Shown here one piece after another: positions 47,386 through 56,265 of a DNA stretch of 64,000 nucleotides. Where the stretch lies: positions 26,775 through 90,774 of the forward strand of contig JACOUL010000020.1 of the NCBI GenBank assembly GCA_016177875.1, read 5' to 3'. This DNA comes from Burkholderiales bacterium. Lineage in GTDB: Bacteria > Pseudomonadota > Gammaproteobacteria > Burkholderiales > Burkholderiaceae_D. The notes under the pieces were generated by a model. That model was not told the origin of the DNA, did not search any database, and worked only from the letters and a program-made list of their open reading frames with translations. The first letter of the stretch is position 1. Every line of letters starts with the position of its first letter. Made by a program: the position numbers and the translations under genes.

Positions 47386-49134
47386 TTAAAGCGTGCCTAA
47401 CTGGCTGACCGACTCGGCAATCGCTACCGGGTCCATGGTGCGCAGGATCTTCCGGGTTTGCATGCCGAGGATGGTTAAGTCGCTGTTGAGAATTTCATTC
47501 TTCACCGACGGCAATTGCGTCGGATGCATGGAAAATTCGCGCAAACCCATGCCGAGCAACAAGCGCGTCAGTTTAGTATCGCCCGCCATCTCACCGCATA
47601 CCGCCACGGGAATATTTTCGCGCGCACCCGTAGAAATAATATGCGACAGCAAATACAAGATTGCCGGATGCAGCGGATTGTATAAATGCGCAACTTCGTG
47701 ATCGACGCGGTCGATCGCCAGGGTGTACTGAATGAGATCGTTGGTGCCGACCGACAGGAAATCCATGCGCTTGATGAACATCGGCAGCGCCAAGGCAGCC
47801 GCCGGCACTTCGATCATGGCGCCGACTGGAATCAGAGGATCGAACTTTTTGCCGGCGTCGCGCAATTGCCCTTTGGCTTGCTCGATCATGACAAGCGCTT
47901 GATCGATTTCGCTGGTATGCGACAACATCGGAATCAAGAGCCTAACCGGACCGTAAGCCGAAGCGCGCAAAATGGCGCGCAATTGCATCAGAAAGATTTG
48001 CGGCTCGGCCAGGCAATAACGAATGGCGCGCAATCCGAGCGCGGGATTCAATGCGGTTTGCTCAGCCGTATCCAAGGGCTTATCGGCGCCGATATCGAGC
48101 GTGCGTATCGTCACCGGCCGCCCCTTCATCAGCGTGACGGCTTTGCGATAGGCTTCGAATTGCTCGTCTTCCGAAGGAAGCTTGCCGACATAGCCGGTCC
48201 TGCCCATGAATAAAAATTCAGAGCGGAACAAGCCAATCCCGGACGCGCCCGCTTCAACGGCCGCCGTACAATCTTCCGGCAGCTCGATATTGGCCAACAG
48301 CGTAATCTCGGTGCCGTCCTTGGTGATCGCGGGCGTCTTTTTCAGCTTGCCGAGTTTTTTGCGCTCGCGCATCAAGCGCGCTTGGCGTTCGCGATATTGC
48401 TCCAGCACCACCTGCGGCGGATCGACAATCACCACGCCGGCGTCGCCGTCGACGATCACCCAATCATCTTGCGCGATGAGCGCCGAGGCGTTGTACATGC
48501 CGACCGCAGCCGGAATATCCAGGCTGCGCGCAACGATCGCGGTATGGGAGTTTTGACCGCCGACGTCGGTGACGAAGCCGCCGAAGCTGCGATCCTTGAA
48601 CTGCAGCATATCGGCCGGCGAAATGTCGTGCGCCACCAAAACCATGTGAGCCGCCGAACCGTCTGCATCTTGCTTGGGTAAGGTCGCGGCCGTGCCGGTC
48701 AACACCTTGAGCACGCGTTCGCCGACTTGTTGAATATCGGCCTTGCGTTCGCGCAGGTAGGGGTCGCCGATTTCATCGAATTGCGCCGACAGCTCATCGA
48801 TCTGCGTGACCAAGGCCCATTCCGCGTTGTAATGGCGCGTGCGAATGATATCGAGCGGCACTTCAGCAATCATCGGATCGGACAAAATTAAGGCATGCAC
48901 GTCGATGAAGGCGCCCACCTCTGCCGGCGAATCTTTGGGCAATTCATTCCACAAGGTTTGCAATTCTTTATGGACGGTGGCGATTGCATTTTGCAGACGC
49001 GAGACTTCCGCTTCGACTTGGTCTTCCGGGATGAGGTAATGCTTAACATCAAGCGCTGCAGGCTTGAGCAGATGCGCGCGGCCTATAGCGATGCCGCGCG
49101 AAACTGGAATGCCGTGTAGCGTGAAAGATGCCAT
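47386..49134 (-). CDS. ptsI: PTS phosphoenolpyruvate-protein phosphotransferase (Enzyme I)
   Basis: A 582-residue Enzyme I. The phosphorylated histidine is in GGQNSHTAIVARS. The PEP-binding barrel has LFRSEFLFMGR, and the C-terminal active region LSVGTNDLIQYTLAIDR and VAVCGEMAGD. It takes phosphate from PEP and passes it to HPr. With ptsH and EIIA-Man but no sugar permease nearby, it probably serves a regulatory phosphorelay. Confidence 0.96.
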   Translation of the reverse strand: MASFTLHGIPVSRGIAIGRAHLLKPAALDVKHYLIPEDQVEAEVSRLQNAIATVHKELQTLWNELPKDSPAEVGAFIDVHALILSDPMIAEVPLDIIRTRHYNAEWALVTQIDELSAQFDEIGDPYLRERKADIQQVGERVLKVLTGTAATLPKQDADGSAAHMVLVAHDISPADMLQFKDRSFGGFVTDVGGQNSHTAIVARSLDIPAAVGMYNASALIAQDDWVIVDGDAGVVIVDPPQVVLEQYRERQARLMRERKKLGKLKKTPAITKDGTEITLLANIELPEDCTAAVEAGASGIGLFRSEFLFMGRTGYVGKLPSEDEQFEAYRKAVTLMKGRPVTIRTLDIGADKPLDTAEQTALNPALGLRAIRYCLAEPQIFLMQLRAILRASAYGPVRLLIPMLSHTSEIDQALVMIEQAKGQLRDAGKKFDPLIPVGAMIEVPAAALALPMFIKRMDFLSVGTNDLIQYTLAIDRVDHEVAHLYNPLHPAILYLLSHIISTGARENIPVAVCGEMAGDTKLTRLLLGMGLREFSMHPTQLPSVKNEILNSDLTILGMQTRKILRTMDPVAIAESVSQLGTL

Positions 49135-49145
49135 ATGTTTTATTC

Positions 49146-49190
49146 AGTTGAGGACAGAGCACGCTTCGCGTAGCGCTGTCCCGCAATTCG
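49146..49190. repeat. Palindromic repeat copy b
   Basis: GTTGAGGACAGAGCACGCTT (20 shown) continues to GTCCCGCAATTCG; GGACAG pairs with CTGTCC and an inner ACGC pairs with GCGT around TTC. It lies between ptsH and ptsI, 56 bases before copy c ends. Confidence 0.85.
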
Positions 49191-49200
49191 CTTTTATTTA

Positions 49201-49244
49201 GTTGAGGACAAAGCACGCTTCGCGTAGCAATGTCCCGCAATTCG
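49201..49244. repeat. Palindromic repeat copy c
   Basis: Nearly identical to copy b (AAAGC for AGAGC and AGCAATGTCC for AGCGCTGTCC). The two are in direct orientation in the same ptsH-ptsI gap, with about ten bases between them. Confidence 0.85.
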
Positions 49245-49246
49245 TT

Positions 49247-49516
49247 CTATTCGTTTTCGCCAAACTTATTATTAATAAGCGCCTCAAGTGCGTCAAAACA
49301 TTCCGTTTCATCCGCACCGTCCACTTCCAAGTTCACTGTCGTACCTTTGCCCGCAGCAAGCATCATCACGCCCATGATAGATTTGGCGTTGACGCGGCGT
49401 CCATTGCGCGCCATCCATACTTCGCTTTTGTACTTAGCAGCCAGTTGCGTGAGTTTCGCCGAAGCGCGCGCATGCAAGCCAAGCTTGTTGATGATTTCGA
49501 TTTCCTTTTGAATCAT
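49247..49516 (-). CDS. ptsH: Phosphocarrier protein HPr
   Basis: 89 residues from the ATG at 49516; longer frames upstream are not family-like. The phospho-histidine is in NKLGLHARASAKL (His15-like), and the serine region is AKSIMGVMMLAAGKG. HPr carries phosphate from Enzyme I to EIIA. It is between the EIIA-Man and ptsI genes. Confidence 0.96.
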   Translation of the reverse strand: MIQKEIEIINKLGLHARASAKLTQLAAKYKSEVWMARNGRRVNAKSIMGVMMLAAGKGTTVNLEVDGADETECFDALEALINNKFGENE

Positions 49517-49535
49517 GTTTTTTCCACTTATAGAA

Positions 49536-49580
49536 TGTCGAGGACAGAGTACCGCTTCGCTTAACTCTTTCCCCGATTCG
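49536..49580. repeat. Palindromic repeat copy d (diverged)
   Basis: TGTCGAGGACAGAGTACCGC is followed by TTCGCTTAACTCTTTCCCCG. It resembles the second unit at 51036 and lies in the gap between the EIIA-Man and ptsH genes. Confidence 0.7.
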
Positions 49581-49988
49581 TCAGCTTGGCGATAAACGTA
49601 CTCGGTTATCAACCCGAACAGCGCCGCTTTGCCCCCCTGCCAAGGCCATCTCCACCACGACGTCAAGCGTATCGTTACGGTAAGTCAGGGCACGCAGCAA
49701 CATCGGCAAACTGATGCCGGCAATGACTTCCACATGACCGGGGTTGCTTAACTGGATCGTGCAATTGGAAGGGGTTCCTCCCATTACATCGGTGATCACC
49801 AGCACCCCTGTACCGTCATCCAGCCGTTCGATGGCGGACTTGGCGATGCGCTTGACCTCGACCGGATCTTGGTCGGCCCGCACATCGACCGCCTCCAAGC
49901 GTTCGGGACGCACGCGAAACACATGGGTGGCTGCTTCGATGAAAGCCTGACCCAGGGGCGCATGCGTCAAAAGTAAGATGCCGATCAT
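49581..49988 (-). CDS. PTS EIIA component, mannose family
   Basis: A 135-residue EIIA-Man domain. The phospho-histidine is in LLTHAPLGQAF (His9), and VLVITDVMGGTPSNCTIQL is the family signature. It has no EIIB or EIIC partner in view. In betaproteobacteria this EIIA-HPr-EI set is thought to act in regulation, for example through HPr kinase, rather than sugar import. Confidence 0.94.
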   Translation of the reverse strand: MIGILLLTHAPLGQAFIEAATHVFRVRPERLEAVDVRADQDPVEVKRIAKSAIERLDDGTGVLVITDVMGGTPSNCTIQLSNPGHVEVIAGISLPMLLRALTYRNDTLDVVVEMALAGGQSGAVRVDNRVRLSPS

Positions 49989-50056
49989 AATTCGAGGTCT
50001 GCTGCAGAAATAGGCGCGCTGCGCCTTCCGCCAAACCTATTTTCCTTTGATGAATT

Positions 50057-50995
50057 TCAGGCGAGATTTTCGAGCGCGTCGATGAACATGCCTGCGACAT
50101 TGAACCCGGTCTGCTGGGCAATTTCCTGAAAACAGGTGGGGCTGGTCACGTTCACTTCCGTCAAATAATCGCCGATGACGTCCAATCCTACCAGCAACAA
50201 CCCGCGTTGTGAAAGTACAGGCGCTAAGGCTTGCGCAATTTCATAATCTCGCGCCGAAAGCGGTTGCGCCACGCCGGTGCCGCCGACAGCCAGGTTGCCG
50301 CGCACTTCACCTGCTTGCGGAATGCGGGCCAGGCAATAGGGAACCACTTTCCCGCCGATCAAAAGGATGCGTTTATCGCCCAGCACGATCTCAGGGATAT
50401 AACGCTGCGCCATGATGGTTTTCGCGCCGTGTTCGGTCAGCGTTTCAATGATGGCACCGAGGTTCATGCCATCTTCCTTTACCCGGAATACGCCGACACC
50501 GCCCATGCCGTCCAAGGGTTTCAGGATGATGTCTTTATGCTCGATATGAAATGCGCGCAGGCGAACTTCGTCGCTGGCGACGAGGGTGGGCGTAATGAAT
50601 TGCGGGAACTGGCAAATCGCCAGTTTTTCATTGTGGCTGCGTACGGCGTCAGGTTTATTCACCACGCGCGCGCCTTTGCTTTCCGCCAGCTCCAGCAGGT
50701 AGGTGCCGTACACATATTCCATGTCGAACGGCGGGTCCTTGCGCTTGACGATGACGTCGAAGTCCGTCAATGCCCATGCCATCGGCGCATCGGCGACGTA
50801 CCATGGATCGGCATCGCCGGTCATGGAGATGTGTGCGACATTGGCAAGCACCTCGCCACCGACAAAGGCCATGTCCTTCTGCTCGAAAGCATAGACCTCA
50901 TGTCCGCGGCGCGCCGCCTCGGACATCATGGCATAGGTCGAGTCTTTGTAGATCTTGAAGGAAGGTAGCGGGTCGGCGAGAAAAGCGATTTTCAT
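50057..50995 (-). CDS. gshB: Glutathione synthetase
   Basis: A 312-residue ATP-grasp ligase. Marks: MKIAFLADPLPSFKIYKDST, DPPFDMEYVYGTYLLELAE, ILKPLDGMGGVGVFRV (ATP-binding loop) and GLDVIGDYLTEVNVTSPTC. It adds glycine to gamma-glutamylcysteine. It is downstream of gshA on the same strand, with repeat copies between them. Confidence 0.96.
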   Translation of the reverse strand: MKIAFLADPLPSFKIYKDSTYAMMSEAARRGHEVYAFEQKDMAFVGGEVLANVAHISMTGDADPWYVADAPMAWALTDFDVIVKRKDPPFDMEYVYGTYLLELAESKGARVVNKPDAVRSHNEKLAICQFPQFITPTLVASDEVRLRAFHIEHKDIILKPLDGMGGVGVFRVKEDGMNLGAIIETLTEHGAKTIMAQRYIPEIVLGDKRILLIGGKVVPYCLARIPQAGEVRGNLAVGGTGVAQPLSARDYEIAQALAPVLSQRGLLLVGLDVIGDYLTEVNVTSPTCFQEIAQQTGFNVAGMFIDALENLA

Positions 50996-51002
50996 AAATA
51001 AT

Positions 51003-51100
51003 GTTGAGGACAGAGCACCGCTCTTTGCCTAATTCGTTGAGGACAGAGTACCGCTATCGCTTAACTCTGTCCCCAATCAGCAGAACGCTGTCCCGCAATT
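51003..51100. repeat. Palindromic repeat cluster e between gshA and gshB
   Basis: At least two units and a fragment in tandem: GTTGAGGACAGAGCACC at 51003 (short), GTTGAGGACAGAGTACCGC at 51036 ending ACTCTGTCCCC, and the right half ACGCTGTCCCGCAATTTTTT at 51085-51104. The arrangement suggests repeated insertion or slippage. Confidence 0.75.
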
Positions 51101-51102
51101 TT

Positions 51103-52401
51103 TTAATAAATTTCCGGATTCGGATCGGTACGCTCCAACTCCAGCGACGCTGCAAGAAGCCCCAAGCGTGCCACGACGCCGTACATATAAAAGCGATTAG
51201 GTGCAGCCGTACCCGGCTTGGCTTTCAAATCCGGCAACGCATGCTGTTGCGCAAACGCGAGCGGCACGAAGTGCGCGCCCGGCGAATTCAAATTCTCGTC
51301 GATGCCGCGCTCGGCATGGACACGATAGAAACCGCCGACCACATAACGGTCGATCATGTACACCACCGGTTCGGCCACGGCGTCATTGATACGCTCAAAA
51401 GTATGCACACCTTCCTGGATGATCACTTCCGACACTTCCAGGCCTTCCTTGACGACCGACATCTTGTTGCGCTGCTTGCGGTTCAAATCCTTCACTTCGC
51501 TGGCATCGCGCACCGTCATGATACCCATGCCATAGGTGCCGGCATCGGCTTTCACGATCACGAAAGGCGTTTCTTTGATGCCGTATTCTCGGTACTTTTT
51601 GCGGATTTTGGCCAGCAGCGAATCGACATTGGCCGCCAAACATTCTTCACCCGAGCGCTCTTGAAAATTGATTTGCCCGCACTTGCCGAAATAAGGATTC
51701 AACATCCAGGGATCGACATCGATCAGCTTGGCAAATTTTTTCGCGACTTCGTCATAAGCAGAAAAATGATTACTCTTCCTGCGTACCGCCCAGCCGGCGT
51801 GCAAAGGCGGCAAGAGGTTTTGCTCATGCAGGTTTTCCAAGATGGGTGGAATGCCGGAAGATAAATCGTTATTCAGCAATACCGTACAAGGATCGAAATT
51901 CTTCAGGCCCACGCGGCGGCCGTTTTGTATGCGCTCCAGAGGTTCGAGCGTCAAGGCGGTGCCGTCGGGCAGCTCGATCGGCGTCGGTTCCTTGATGTCG
52001 GGCGATAAGGAGCCTAAACGCACATTCAACCCGGTTTGCCTAAAAATTTGCATCAAACGCGCAACGTTTTGCAGGTAAAACGTGTTGCGCGTATGGTTTT
52101 CGGGAATGAGCAACAGGTTTTTGGCGTCCGGGCAGTATTTTTCAATGGCGGCCATCGCTGCCTGCACGGCAAGCGGCAGCATTTCCGGCGACAAGTTGTT
52201 AAAGCCGCCCGGAAAAAGATTGGTATCCACCGGCGCCAGCTTGAAGCCGGCGTTGCGTACATCAACCGAACAATAAAACGGCGGCGTGTGTTCTTGCCAT
52301 TCCAAACGAAACCAGCGCTCGATGGCCGGCGTGGCCTTTAAGATCTTCTTTTCCAGATCAAGCAAGGGGCCGCTTAAGGCGGTCACAAGGTGGGGAACCA
52401 T
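51103..52401 (-). CDS. gshA: Glutamate-cysteine ligase (T. ferrooxidans-type GshA)
   Basis: A 432-residue enzyme of the type found in Acidithiobacillus and Burkholderiales, unlike E. coli GshA. Marks: MVPHLVTALSGPLLDLEKKI, IPENHTRNTFYLQNVARL, FVIVKADAGTYGMGIMTVRD (ATP-binding) and EVIIQEGVHTFERIND. It makes gamma-glutamylcysteine, the first step of glutathione synthesis. gshB lies next downstream. Confidence 0.93.
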   Translation of the reverse strand: MVPHLVTALSGPLLDLEKKILKATPAIERWFRLEWQEHTPPFYCSVDVRNAGFKLAPVDTNLFPGGFNNLSPEMLPLAVQAAMAAIEKYCPDAKNLLLIPENHTRNTFYLQNVARLMQIFRQTGLNVRLGSLSPDIKEPTPIELPDGTALTLEPLERIQNGRRVGLKNFDPCTVLLNNDLSSGIPPILENLHEQNLLPPLHAGWAVRRKSNHFSAYDEVAKKFAKLIDVDPWMLNPYFGKCGQINFQERSGEECLAANVDSLLAKIRKKYREYGIKETPFVIVKADAGTYGMGIMTVRDASEVKDLNRKQRNKMSVVKEGLEVSEVIIQEGVHTFERINDAVAEPVVYMIDRYVVGGFYRVHAERGIDENLNSPGAHFVPLAFAQQHALPDLKAKPGTAAPNRFYMYGVVARLGLLAASLELERTDPNPEIY

Positions 52402-52476
52402 AAAAACCCTTTAAGTACGAAGTAACAACATCGGAAAGATTCTAGCTGGAATCTAAACTGCGTGTCTTACGGGATC

Positions 52477-52625
52477 GAACCTGCTCGGCATCTTTTTGAC
52501 AGGAGCGCAGCCACGAGAACCGGCCGCATGCAGGGCACTGGAGAATACGTTTGCCCGTGTTGCGGCGCTTGCACTGCATCCCTTCCCGGCCGAACGCACC
52601 TGCCAAAAAGATACCGAGCAGGTTC
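52477..52625. repeat. 149-base inverted-repeat element between amtB and gshA
   Basis: The 356-base gap between amtB and gshA holds this element. Its 31-base ends (52477-52507 and 52595-52625) are inverse copies with three mismatches; the outer part reads GAACCTGCTCGG. The inner parts also pair loosely (ACCGGCCGCATGCAGGGCA against the region at 52568-52594). Each arm includes a CTTTTT run, so it could work as a terminator both ways. It may be a MITE-like unit. I see no convincing gene inside it. Confidence 0.75.
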
Positions 52626-52683
52626 TTACATCAGGCCGAAAGGTGAAATTTAAAGCCCGTTAATAAAATGAAAAATACGGGCA

Positions 52684-52712
52684 TAAAAAAAGCGCCTCCG
52701 GGGAGGCGCTTT
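52684..52712 (-). terminator. Terminator after amtB
   Basis: AGCGCCTC (52691-52698) pairs with GAGGCGCT (52703-52710), with a CGGG loop. On the minus strand TTTTTTT follows (complement of 52684-52690). It lies 48 bases past the amtB stop and ends the torF-glnK-amtB transcript region. Confidence 0.9.
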
Positions 52713-52757
52713 ATAAAACCCGCGAACGGGCGGAGGAAAATCAATGAAAAACTTGTA

Positions 52758-54332
52758 TTAAGAGTGGTAAGCCGACTCGCCGTGGGTGGAGATATCCAAG
52801 CCTTCGCGCTCTTCTTCTTCCGTCACACGCAAACCAACGATCAGATCCACCACTTTATAAGCGATGAATGCCACCGCGCCGGACCAGATGATCGTTACCA
52901 ACACCGCTTTACCTTGGGTAATCACTTGGCTGGTGATGGAGTAATCGGCTGCCTTGATTACGGCGCCGGTCACCCAGTCGCTCACATAGCCAGGACCACC
53001 GAGGGACGGCGAATTGAACACACCGGTCAACAGCGCGCCCAAGATACCGCCGACGCCATGTACGCCGAACACGTCGAGCGAGTCATCGGCGCCCAGCATG
53101 CGCTTCAGGCCATTCACGCCCCACAAGCAGACGATACCAGCCAGCAAACCGATCACGATTGCACCCATCAAACCGACGTTGCCGGCAGCCGGCGTGATCG
53201 CCACCAAACCGGCAACAGCACCGGAAGCGGCGCCCAGCATGGACGGCTTACCCTTCAACATCCACTCGCCGAAGGTCCAGGACACGACTGCGGCGGCAGT
53301 TGCGGAGAAGGTATTGATGAAGGCCAGCGCTGCAGAGTTACCGGCTTCGAGCGCGGAACCGGCGTTGAAGCCGAACCAGCCCACCCACAGCAGCGAAGCG
53401 CCGATCATAGTCATGGTCAGGCTGTGCGGCGCCATCGATTCTTTGCCGTAGCCGATACGCTTGCCGATCACGAATGCACCGACCAAACCGGCGATACCGG
53501 CGTTGATATGCACCACGGTGCCGCCTGCGAAGTCGAGCGCGCCCATTTGCCACAGCCAACCAGCCTTGGCGTTGTTAGCGTCGACAACTGCAGCGGAAGT
53601 GTACGCATCCGGACCCATCCAGTACCAGACCATGTGAGCGATCGGCAGATAAGCGAAAGTGAACCAGATCACCATGAACAGCAGTACGGCGGAGAACTTC
53701 ACGCGCTCAGCAAAGGCGCCGACGATCAGGGTACAAGTGATCGCAGCAAAGGTTGCTTGGAAAGCGACAAAAGTCAGTTCCGGAATGACCACGCCCTTAC
53801 TGAAGGTGGCTGCATTGGCGAACACGCCGGTAGCCGGATCGAAGATACCGTTCAAGAATAGGCGATCGAAGCCGCCGATAAAGGCATTGCCTTCCGTGAA
53901 CGCCAAGCTGTAGCCGTAAATGCACCACAGCACGGAAATCAGCGAGAACACCACGAATACCTGCATCAAGACCGACAGCATGTTCTTGCTGCGCACGAGA
54001 CCGCCGTAGAACAAGGCCAGTCCAGGCACGGCCATAAGGATCACGAGCAGCGTGGAAACGCTCATCCAGGCGATATCGCCTTTGTTGGGCGTCGGCGCCG
54101 GAGCGGCTGCGGGAGCGGATGCCGCGGCACTTGCAGCAGCGGCGGAAGCAGCCGGGGCGGACGCAGCCGGTGCCGAGGCGGAAGCGGCAGGCGCAGACGC
54201 GGCCGGAGCGGATGCCGCTGGAGCCGAAGCGGCTGCCTTGGCAGTAGCGTCTTCGGCAAAAGCCGAAGGAGCAAAACCTACGACAAACAACAGACTTGCC
54301 GCCGCCAACAGGCGGGTTACGTGTTTTTTCAT
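52758..54332 (-). CDS. amtB: Ammonium transporter AmtB with Ala/Pro/Ser-rich linker
   Basis: 524 residues from the ATG at 54332, which follows AAGGAGAACTCC. A signal peptide (LLAAASLLFVVGFAPSAFA) is followed by a low-complexity segment of ASAPA-like repeats to about residue 80, then eleven membrane helices. Transporter marks: ALFYGGLVRSKNMLSVLMQ, GGTVVHINAGIAGLVGA (pore His), GSALEAGNSAALAF and DDSLDVFGVHGVGGILGAL (second pore His). GlnK from the gene upstream should gate it. The long linker is unusual but occurs in related betaproteobacteria. Confidence 0.95.
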   Translation of the reverse strand: MKKHVTRLLAAASLLFVVGFAPSAFAEDATAKAAASAPAASAPAASAPAASASAPAASAPAASAAAASAAASAPAAAPAPTPNKGDIAWMSVSTLLVILMAVPGLALFYGGLVRSKNMLSVLMQVFVVFSLISVLWCIYGYSLAFTEGNAFIGGFDRLFLNGIFDPATGVFANAATFSKGVVIPELTFVAFQATFAAITCTLIVGAFAERVKFSAVLLFMVIWFTFAYLPIAHMVWYWMGPDAYTSAAVVDANNAKAGWLWQMGALDFAGGTVVHINAGIAGLVGAFVIGKRIGYGKESMAPHSLTMTMIGASLLWVGWFGFNAGSALEAGNSAALAFINTFSATAAAVVSWTFGEWMLKGKPSMLGAASGAVAGLVAITPAAGNVGLMGAIVIGLLAGIVCLWGVNGLKRMLGADDSLDVFGVHGVGGILGALLTGVFNSPSLGGPGYVSDWVTGAVIKAADYSITSQVITQGKAVLVTIIWSGAVAFIAYKVVDLIVGLRVTEEEEREGLDISTHGESAYHS

Positions 54333-54342
54333 GGAGTTCTCC

Positions 54343-55495
<1,153 letters not shown>

Positions 55496-55554
55496 AATCT
55501 TCCCCTTGTTTTCAATAAAAAAGACAAATGTTTCGTGTAAGCTAGTCCTGTTTA

Positions 55555-55698
55555 GCAGAAGGCATGCCAACCCATTTTGGGGTTGATGCGTTAGCATTCT
55601 TATAAATATCGTTGTTGCGAACCCCTTAATGCGGTAAATGCACCAAATATTTCGCACCAATAACGTGCGCACCAAGTTCGATCGCATCAAATTGGTGC
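55555..55698 (-). promoter_or_regulatory. Sigma-54 promoter with NtrC-like sites upstream of torF-glnK-amtB
   Basis: On the minus strand TGGCATGCCTTCTGC (complement of 55555-55569) has GG and GC exactly ten bases apart, as in -24/-12 promoters (consensus TGGCAC-N5-TTGC). About 70-130 bases upstream are four GCACCAA-like half-sites: 55639-55646, 55653-55660, 55668-55675 and, inverted, TTGGTGC at 55692-55698. NtrC binds TGCACC-like half-sites. Nitrogen starvation should induce the operon. Confidence 0.75.
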
Positions 55699-55711
55699 TC
55701 AATGCCCCAAA

Positions 55712-55969
55712 ATGAAAGATTTACTCATGACCAAAGTCAATTTCCTCGATGATTTGCACGCGCGCGTCCAACAAGCGCTAGAAAACTCACCCGTCAAAGA
55801 CGTAGAAAAAAACGTGAAAGCCTTATTACAGCAAGGCTTCACAAAACTGGATTTGGTCACTCGCGAAGAATTCGACATTCAGTCCCAAGTACTCGCCAAG
55901 ACGCGCGCCAAGCTTGAGGCATTGGAAGCTCGCGTGACGGAATTGGAAGCGCAACTGAAAAAACAATGA
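55712..55969 (+). CDS. ubiK: Ubiquinone biosynthesis accessory factor UbiK (YqiC/BMFP)
   Basis: An 85-residue coiled-coil protein (80 if it starts at the ATG at 55727, which fits the family better). Marks: VEKNVKALLQQGFTKLDLVTREEFDIQSQVLAKTR, read in parts, and the leucine-zipper tail AKLEALEARVTELEAQLKK. UbiK assists UbiJ in aerobic ubiquinone synthesis. It is divergent from torF and overlaps comM by four bases. Confidence 0.9.
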   Translation: MKDLLMTKVNFLDDLHARVQQALENSPVKDVEKNVKALLQQGFTKLDLVTREEFDIQSQVLAKTRAKLEALEARVTELEAQLKKQ

Positions 55970-56256
55970 CCCTCGCGGTATTAAAGAGCCGCGCCTTGGC
56001 CGGCATGCAAGCGCCGGAAGTCACGGTCGAGATTCATTTAGCCAACGGCTTGCCTTCCTTTACGATCGTCGGCTTGCCCGATACCGAGGTCAAGGAATCT
56101 AAAGACCGCGTGCGCGCCGCGCTGCAAAACGCGCGCTTCGAATTCCCGGCACGCCGCATCACGGTCAATCTTGCGCCGGCCGACTTGCCCAAGGTGTCAA
56201 GAACACCGCAATTCGCGAATAGCCATCGCTATTCGCGAATGAACATCTCTATTTGA
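55966..56256 (+). pseudogene. comM: comM (YifB, Mg-chelatase-like ATPase) cut off after codon 76
   Basis: The first 76 residues are a normal ComM N-terminus: VLKSRALAGMQAPEVTVEIH, GLPSFTIVGLPDTEVKESKD and RRITVNLAPADLPK. The family then reads ESGRFDLPIAL, but here the sequence changes to VSRTPQFANSHR and stops. The remaining ~430 codons, including the ATPase, are missing from the window. ComM is a helicase for branch migration in natural transformation and a known island insertion site (for example AbaR islands). The other half is expected beyond the island. Confidence 0.92.
56195..56240. mobile_element. Putative left end of a Tn7-like element in comM
   Basis: Foreign sequence starts at or next to TGTCAAGAACACC (56195). 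Tn7-like and Tn6022-like ends begin with TGT. Just inside are two copies of the self-palindromic decamer ATTCGCGAAT (56211-56220 and 56231-56240), spaced 20 bases centre to centre, within a 13-base perfect inverted repeat (56211-56223, 56228-56240). These may be transposase or regulator binding sites. The other end is not visible, so a terminal repeat cannot be confirmed. Confidence 0.5.
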
Positions 56257-56265
56257 GAACCGGCC

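Noticed and set aside
45416..51104. Repeats considered as a CRISPR array
   Set aside because: The copies are irregularly spaced over 6 kb, separated by genes, and have no spacers or cas genes.
52462..52653. A 63-codon plus-strand open frame between amtB and gshA
   Set aside because: It lies across the 149-base inverted repeat, has no ribosome site and its cysteine pattern arises from the palindrome.
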